Shown piece after piece: positions 37,801-46,800 of a stretch of 64,000 bases of DNA. The stretch lies in the NCBI GenBank assembly GCA_047967505.1, contig CM106538.1; one strand, written 5' to 3'. Source of the DNA: Dipteris shenzhenensis (lineage: Eukaryota; Polypodiophyta; Polypodiopsida; Gleicheniales). Below the pieces are notes generated by a model. It saw nothing but the letters and a program-made list of their open reading frames with translations, was not told the DNA's origin and ran no database searches. How positions within the stretch are numbered: position 1 is the first letter of the stretch; each line of letters begins with the position of its first letter. Position numbers and translations under genes: made by a program.

Positions 37801-40800
37801 GAATGTCTTTTCTTCAGGCTTCTTCTCTTTCAATCTTGCTGGTGCAGTCTTTCCAGCTCCTACTGGAGCTGTTCACGACCCTCAAAGCCTTCTCCGCTCT
37901 TCTTTAGTGCAGTCTGCAAAATTTCTGTTTCTCCCCTCTTTCTCTGCTCCAAGAAGATTGTTTGTGGCCTCCTTGCTGTTCCGATCTCTTCATTCACCTA
38001 TGCAGCCTTCCGTTTGTGAGTCTGATCATGAGCTGCTCTCTACCGCTAAATGCAGTTGTGGCTGCCTTCTGCAAGCTCTGTAGTCAACCTGACTCCTCTA
38101 ATTTTAAAAGTAGTTATAAGAAATGGCAAGGAAAGAAACCATGATAGTAAAGATGGAGTTAGATAGTGGCATGTGTCAAGTTATGGTAGTTCGTTGATCT
38201 CAAAAGCCACCACATTATGAATCTGTTTATGTTCTTTATTTGGAGTTATTGTCTTCCAATGCCAGTTCAGTTTTACTTTGTGACAAGTGAGGGCTTGGTA
38301 GTTGAGAATTTATGTTCATTTTTCGATGTGAGAACTTTCAAGGTTGGACGTTCCTTGTAATCTTGGTTGCATAAGCCTCTTTCCCTTGATTTACCACCAT
38401 AGGTTTCCTACATGGTGGAGCACCATCCTGTTTTTCACTGCAGTTTGTGAAGCACAGTTTCAGAATGGTGAGTGAGAGGCCAGAGATATGTTTTGAAGAG
38501 CACCAACTCCTGTATTCAGATTTAAATTTGCAGCTTGGACCAGCATTTGGCGGTTAAAAGTAAGAATTGTTTTTTATTTTAGACAAGGTCCCAGTACATG
38601 TATGTTGTGATTACATTTTCGACAATACATAGAGCATAGTAACAAATTTCTACAGCATGTAGCAGTTCGGAAAGTATTTTCTCTCGGGTTTGTACTATTT
38701 TGAACTCTAATAGGTTCTAATAGCGATATTTTGAGCTCTAATAGGTTCTAATTACAGTTTTAGTTTATACGTAAAGCATAAGGATTTTCAGTAACAAATT
38801 TCTACAGATCCCTTGCAAAATAGCCAACCAGCCAGTCCCTTACGGCAGGGGAATCTCCCCTACCAGCCGATTGGAGAGGGGGGGGGGGGGGGGCGGGGGT
38901 GGGGAAGGTGGTCTGTAAATGCTCTTTCAGGGCTCCATTTGCAGGCTTTTCAGGCGTGCCTGGCCAGCTGGCATCCAGCCACTGGCCCAGGCTGTTCCAG
39001 CCTTGTTTGTCTTCCCTAAACCAGCCCATAGGCCTTCCAATATCCCGCGAACCTGTGCGCCTTCTCCCTGCCTGTTCCACACCTGCTCAGCGTTGTTCCA
39101 GGTCCTAGAATGCCTACAAACAGTCCCTACACATGCTAACATCAGTGCCCTGTCCACACAGTGATCTCTTGCCGGAAACCCTGTCCAGATCTGCCCTCTC
39201 CATCTGTGGACACCCTCTGGAATTGTCTTTTCCAGATCTGCCCTCCATGGAGGCTCTCCTCTGCTAGGGATCTCTGCCTGCATGGCAGCCCATGTGCTGC
39301 CCATGTGGCAGTCCCATGACCCATTCTATCATCCTATGGTCCAGCCTCCCGATGCACTCATGGGGGGGCTCAAAGGCGAGGAGGTGACCAACCCTAATCC
39401 AACATGCCAAGTGAGGCCCCAAAGGGTCCCTTTTATAGGGGCTGAACCCATTGCAAAATAGCCGACCAGCCAGCCTATACTAGATTTTGGGAAAAGGGGA
39501 CAACATTAGAGCGATACACCTAAGATGTCGCTTTGGGTTTTGCCACCCGTCCTTCCTAACAAAGCATTGTTTAGCCTACCATGGATTCCAAATCACCTTG
39601 TTTAGATCAAATCTCACCATAGTTCACTCAACATCACTAGGAGATTGGATATATTGCCTTAATAGCCCAAACTATTGCTGAAAGAAGGCCCAACACATTG
39701 GAAGAATTATCAAGGGAACTCAAATACGGATTTCTCAAGAAAAGTTATATCTTGGTGAATAGTTTAGTGGCCTAGGGTGGCTTAAACTTGGGCTGGAGGG
39801 AAAAGTAAAAAGTAAAGCTCGATGTTGTGAAGGGTTATGATAGAGTAGAAAGGGAATTCCTTATTCGACAAACATTTTTTAGAATGATTTCTTCCTAGAA
39901 GGGATGAAACTCTTAGGCTAGATTGGTTCATGGGAAGTGCCTAAGAGGGGCACAGATAAGCTAGAAGCATATGAGAATGGCAGGATCTAACCAATGTTCA
40001 TGAGGTGTCATCTTTCTGGAGATTATGTGCCTATTATCAAACGCTTATTTATTTGCATACATGGCTTTACCATCATTCAATCTCACTGTAAGATTGTCAA
40101 GTTTTTATTCGTCTAAATCAGCTAAATGAGCTTTTCAGGGTAATGCTTATGCGGTTTTAACCATGGCAGATCTTGAGAATCCCTTTTATTTAGATGCAAA
40201 CACTTGAATGGAATTGGTGTTTCTAACTGCCTTTCTTTCTAGACACAAAATGGACTTGTTGTGGCCTATCAGAGAAAGGGAGTTAGAAATGTAGAGTTGA
40301 TTGATAATGTTTATGACATTGAGCTATTGGTTGTTATTTATGCTCTGAAGGTATGGAATTATGTTTTATTGGGAGCTGACCTTATAGTTCGAAGTGATAA
40401 TCAAAGAGCTCAATACGTTTTGAAGCAGCCCAGAGCAATAGAAAAGCACAAACCGTTCGGCAAATTTCCTATCAACCTATCAAGTAAAAACGTAATGTAC
40501 AAGCAAATACATTTTTCATAGATTATCACAATGAGCTGGAAACCATGTAAGCTGGTTACAAAGATGATAATCCTGTTGCTTGGTGTTGAATGGCATACTA
40601 TTCCAGAGTGTGAGGAACCTAAATACAGATATTGGCAAGATAGATTCTTAGGGTAGGTGTAATTATTTCAAAATTGAGCAAGATTTTGACACTAGTGAAG
40701 AAGACATAAGGAGTACGACTTGAGGGATGGGTATTTATGCATGCGACATAGGATGTGTACGTTTTCGTAATTTCTATTGTATTTTTATGGGCAATGAAAT

Positions 40801-43800
40801 GGGTAAGGATATATGTGCTTATGTGTCTTCATGTTTTATTTGTTTTCGAGGCATAAGGTAGGTTTGCTTCAGTCTCTACCAGTTCCTATCTGCCCTAGAA
40901 ACACGTATCGATGGATTTTGTCACAAGAACTACTAGGATCCCATAGGGGCATCGTGATATGGACAGCCATAGATATCTTAGCCAAGAAACACATTTTTAT
41001 CTTTACACGAGTTGGAAATTGGCAAAACTATCCATTTTAATTATCACCAACAATTCCCGGAGAGCACAATCTTGGTTAAAATCAGCAATTTTCTAGTGTC
41101 TTTCGTCGACAAACAGATGGAAAGACTGAGACCAATAATAAAGTACTATTGAAATTTCTTCAAAGTTATGTTCCCGATTAAAAACTTTGTGGGAGAAATA
41201 TTTTCTGATTGTTGAGTTTGCATAATAACAATATGGTATATTCTTCAGGTGGGAGGGATGCAATTGAGCTTAATTATTATCAGCCTTTGTTTATTCCTTT
41301 GGTGTGTATTGTTTGGCATGGGGATCAAAAACAAATAATATTTAAGAATGTAGGAGTTGTTACGCTGAAGAGCCAAAATTTGGAATATAACGTCTACAAA
41401 GGAAACTAACCCCGGGACCAACTCTAATAGTAACCTTAGAAGGAAAGACTTTCTACTTGGAGGGAGAAGTGCCCCAAGGCTGTGTTCACAACACTACTCA
41501 TAATCTAACAAATCCCTCCTATAGTGCCATCAATCACCACAAGGAAATAAGCCTAAAGCTTGCAAAAAAGCTAAAACCTTTTCTTTGCGTAGTGCCTTGG
41601 TGAACAGATCAGCAACGTTATCCGGTGTAGAAAAGAAAGAAACAAAGAAAGATATTTTTACATCCTTGCAAGGCCTCACAGGCCTCTGGTACAATGTAGA
41701 TCAAGAGAAGAAACTCATACAAGCCTCTGTGGGCTGAAGCAAAGGTCGCGCTAGGGCCCTTGCTGAGTGCTATGCTAAGCTAAAGAGCTCAAATACTCAA
41801 ACACTAAACTCAAAAGCTAAAAACTGAAACTCAGAATCCGAAACCTGTAACTGTGGTGGCTCTCCGGTGGGCTGCAAAGATATCCCAGATCTGTGTCTAT
41901 CAAGTTGTCTCTCGCTTTGGTGGAGGAGATGGTCTCCTCGACCTCCGTATCCTATGGGCTATGTTAAGAGTGACACCTCGTCTCTTGCGGTCTCTTCTAA
42001 GAAGAGCCGTGTGCTCTAGGCCCTCTCCATGACGTATGTGTTCTTTGCATCTTTGGCTCGGCCGTGTCGTGTCGTCTCTCCTCGGTGATCCATACTACCC
42101 TCATGTCAGCTAGCTTCTCCTGCTCCACCCCACTATGTCTTGGAGTTTACTCAAAAGCATAGAAAATCTGTGACATGTCGATGTGCTCGGTCTACCTCAG
42201 CCTCTTGTGGCGCAGTCACCTCCGTCTCAATGGAGTCTCTCTGTGCCACCGCATCTCGATAAGATAGAGCCCAACACAAACCTTGTCGTCGAAGTGGATC
42301 AATCGTAAGTAGGCCAGAGCTGTGCCCCTCCTGAAACGTGCCCCTCCTGAAAGAGGCAGTGATATTACCCCCGTACCTCATAATAGAAGTGCATAGCCTA
42401 CAGATCCGCCGCTCTTTGGGTGTGCCCGCCACTCTCCTTGCCTCAATCCACAGCTAATGGGACGAGACCCGCATCTGTCGAATGTCAATCCTTAGTGCAT
42501 AGGAGACTCCTCTGTCCTCTAGGGTACTGGGACCACTTTATGAGACCACCTAATACTCTCAAGAGGTGGTCGCGGATTTGGTACCCCTCCCCTCCCCCTC
42601 TCCAAGTTTGAGCTGGAGAAGAACTAACCGCATGATACGTTTAATCTCATCTCGTGGGTTTAATTCGGACGGTGCATCCATGCCATACTGAGAAGGAGAA
42701 AGCTTGTCCATTTGAATATCCTGGTCGGCAAACCATGTGGGCGCGTTCACACCATGTTGTGCTGATAGTCGTTTGGATGATGTACTCGGCAGTCTCTAGT
42801 GGGGTATGGCCCAAAGTCTGTGGAGGAATGTCATCGTTTGAAAGATAGCATCGATTTGATGTGGTGTCATGGTGAACTCTGCTCAAATCTCCTCCAGTCT
42901 ATCGCCGAGAGACCACTCTCCCAAAAAGAGGCTACCTACATGGAAGTCGGCCTCACTAGGGTGTCAAAATGCCAGCCCTTCAATGGCGGATCCTGAAAGT
43001 GCGCTGAAAGCACTACTTGTATACTTGGGCCAAGGATCCTTGCTCTCGTGTGAGTCATGCCCTGGCTCCATGAACCATCCTAAAAAGTAATCCTGAAGAC
43101 TGCCCCCAAGTATGTGAAGGACTGCACTATCTCCACTGACTCACCTCGGTAAGTGAAGCTATGTCGGTGCAACACAGCGGTCTTCCCAGCTTTAATCCGA
43201 TGATGCTCTCAACCCAATCTGATAGGCCTCTTAGGGCACAACTCTGACTCTGACAGACTCGTATAGACTCATGACCTCCCAAATCATTACCTCTAGCATC
43301 TTCATCTCCTGATCATACGAGATCATGGAATAGTGTGGACGGCCTTCTGGAAGTCTATAGAGCAAGCACAGCTTTTTGGTGCCTAGACCTCGCTTCCTCA
43401 ATGATAGCCCTTAGGGGTGAAGATGTGGTTTAGGGTGGAGTGTTGTCTTCGAAATCCTACCTGCCCTAGAGCCCTTGCCCCGCTGATCTTACTCTCTAAT
43501 ACCGACCCGTAAACCTTGGTCGGATTGTGGCCAATCGTAAGAGTGTGTAGTTCCCATTGTCCATGGAATCCCCTACTTTGTGTATCAGTACAATGGTGGT
43601 AGTGCTTCAAGCATTTGGGAAGCCCGTGAATTAGTGAAAGCATATAATTGCAAGCTGCCCCCCCTTGGATAAAACAATCCAAGATTTTTGTTTGAATGCA
43701 ATGCAAAATATGCTGGACTCCTTGCTAATGCTTAGTACTGGGATTGTGCATAAACTTTCTGGCCTCGTAAACAACAACGGAATATGTGGTGTAGTGTTGC

Positions 43801-46800
43801 ACAAAGAGAAAAGACATCCAACTGCTTCGCTGTACAGTGTACATACCCATATCTTAGGGCTCTCCTCCATCATAAACTCATCTTCAGCCTCTGTTTCATT
43901 GGAATAGAAATGGGCTTGCAATCCTGAAAACCAAATGTACTTGGAAGCAGGAGCTTCCGTATGTACTTGGACCAAAGCAATACTATGCCTTCATCCGATT
44001 GCACAAAATGTATGCATTATTCCCAATCAGCAGCATGACATCCACATATAGAATGAGGACAAGTACAGCATCATTATCCTCTTTAGCATAAATGTGCTCT
44101 CAGTTGGACTGTTTCTGAAATTTTGGCTGACCAAGTAGGTGTTCTTGTACCAAGCTTTGGGAGCTTGTTTGGGACCGTAGGGTGCTTTCTCAGCGTACAC
44201 ACCTTGATTTCTTGACCAGAACCAACAAGACCAATGAGCTAATTTACAAAAACCTCTTCTTGCAAATCCCTCTTTAAGAAGGCTGTTTTTATATCCAATT
44301 GATGCACATTCCATCCTTGATGGGCAGCCATTGCAACCACACATTTGGTACTGAACAGCCTAGAAGTAGAAACAAAGGACTGTTCGAAATCAATGCCCTT
44401 CTGTTGGAGCCTTTAGCCACAAGTCTGGCCTTGTACATATCAACAGTACCATCATTCTCTTGGTTTTGTATACCCATTTAGTGCCTTATGGGCTTCTTGA
44501 TGTGGCAGGTCCAATAGATCTAATGTGCTATTTTTATGACTTGCATTCACTTCTTGTCGCATGAGTTCTTGGCAATGCTCCATCTTCTTGAGCTCCTCCA
44601 AATGGAACTGGCTCGTCAGCATCATAGAGAGTGCTCGTATAGGCTACATCTGCATGCTCTCTTGTATTCATTGCACCAGCCCGTACTGAGAAGAGGAGCT
44701 GAGAGCTTACTTTCTTGCAAAGAATCAGCCAACGTGGAACTAATTGTCCATTCTTCTTGTATTGCTTCCTCCACTTCACGGCCTGCTATGGGCTGATTTT
44801 AAGGCTGATTTTGTGCCTCAACATGTTGTCCATTAGCCATTAGAAGTTGCTGGCTTGTATGGACCTCTGTGCCTAATGGAAGTGGACCTCTTTTGAGTTC
44901 CTTGTTATGTATGTACTGAATTCAGCAAGTGGATGAGGTTAATTAGTATCTGTTACTGCCATTGTTGTAACCCACAACTATGCATTTTGACAGCCTTATC
45001 ATCTAATTGCCTCTCATCGGTGAAGGAACATAACCAAGGCTACCAAAGGTCCTTGCATAGTCAACCTTAGGCTTTGTATCATACTAGGCCTCAAATGAAG
45101 TTATGGTCTTCAAAACCTTTGTATGGCAGGTTCAGAGCATGTGGTGCTGCACACATGATGGTCTCAAGCCAGAGCTTGTGTGGCAGATGTTTGTCCTTTA
45201 CCATGCATCTTGCCATCTCCATCAAGGTTATGTTCTCCCTTTAAGCAGTATGTATGGCATAATACATATGATGGCGTATCCTCTTTTCTTGGATAGGCAG
45301 AATGATTAGCACATGTGACCTTTTCACGAGCTAGAGAAACCGGCAAAGCCCTATATAAATCCCACTTGGAGGTGATGGGTCTTGAAGCTCAGTATCATTT
45401 TGTATTCACATCCAGGGATGTGCTTATGTGATGCATCATAATTGCAAATAAAAACTTCCCACGCATCTTGCACAAAGTTTGCTGAGTCATTAGCTTTATT
45501 TGCAGCAAGAGTAGAGGAACCAACAGCCAAACTTGATTCTTTCTTCTTTTCTTCGGCTAATCTCTTCCTGCATTGACTTATATAGTGATATGGGTTTTAA
45601 CAGTAGTGGCATTTTTGTTTCTTCTTGGGCGGCTGTCCATAGCCATCAATAGAGAAATCAGCAAAAAATATTGCCTCAAGATATTGAGAGTAAGTGTCAT
45701 CTTTCTGCTTCTTTTCTTAGTAATCATGTACAAACTTTCACTCATTGTTTTGCTGCATGCTTTTGCAGGTTCTTGTTGTCTTAAATCCCAAGCTAAACTT
45801 CATGGTTTGAAAGCTTGTGGGCACTTCCCTTTGATACAAGGAGTTCTGTGATTAGTCTAGAGAAGCTTTACCAACTATCCATAGCATCGGGGTGTGATGA
45901 GATCAGGTTGCATTGATTGCTGTCCTAAATTAGCCTTTCATCGAAAGGCACTTGAATTTTTGGCTTTGCCCTTGTCAAGGCAGAAAATGCCTGCTGATTG
46001 CCATGCATGTGATGAAGATTTGTTCTTCCTTGTTTGTTCCTCTTGCAACAACAAACTCTCTTAATCCTCAAACTTAAGAGGGTGAGCCTTAAGGTGAGTG
46101 TAAAATGTGAGGTAGCTCAATGGCAATCTAGCGATCACATAAAGTCCTAGAAGCTAGTTCTTTCTCAAGAATGGCTTCATCAATATTAAGAAGCTACTCC
46201 CAATGATCGTGGATCTTTGTAAGATGATCAGCGATGCTGTCACCATCGTGCATCTCTGAATTCTCACGCTCCTTGAGAAAAGTAAGTCTTGCCTCATTCT
46301 TGGCTTCATACGTTGTCTCAAGAATCTCCCATGTACACCATGAATTCTTGCATGAATGATGTATCTCTTGATTGGCGTATAGATGCATCATTGAATTGCA
46401 TCTCCTCTGATTTTGTGTGGGAGTTCAAGGTCTTAGAGTTTGTGATCTTGTAGCTTGTTGCCCACCTTTGACTGGTGTGATAGGTGTAATATCTACAAGA
46501 AGAAGCTCATCCCCATTAGCATATATTTGCATTTACAGATTTTAGAGCATAAAACTGCACACGGAGTAGTTGGTTTCATCCAACTTGTTTTCTTGTGCCA
46601 AAATCCTTTTCCAAAATCCCAAATTCTTCTCCTCTTTGTTCACGAGCCATCATTTCCAAACGAAAGTTATGAAAATGCGGCCTCAAAAAAAGCTGCAAAT
46701 GTAGATTAAGCCCCAAAATGTCGGCAAAATAACTTTCGAAACTTTAAGTTTTTGCAATTTCTTGCAAATATCAACTTGTTTGTTTGCAAAAAGCAAATTC

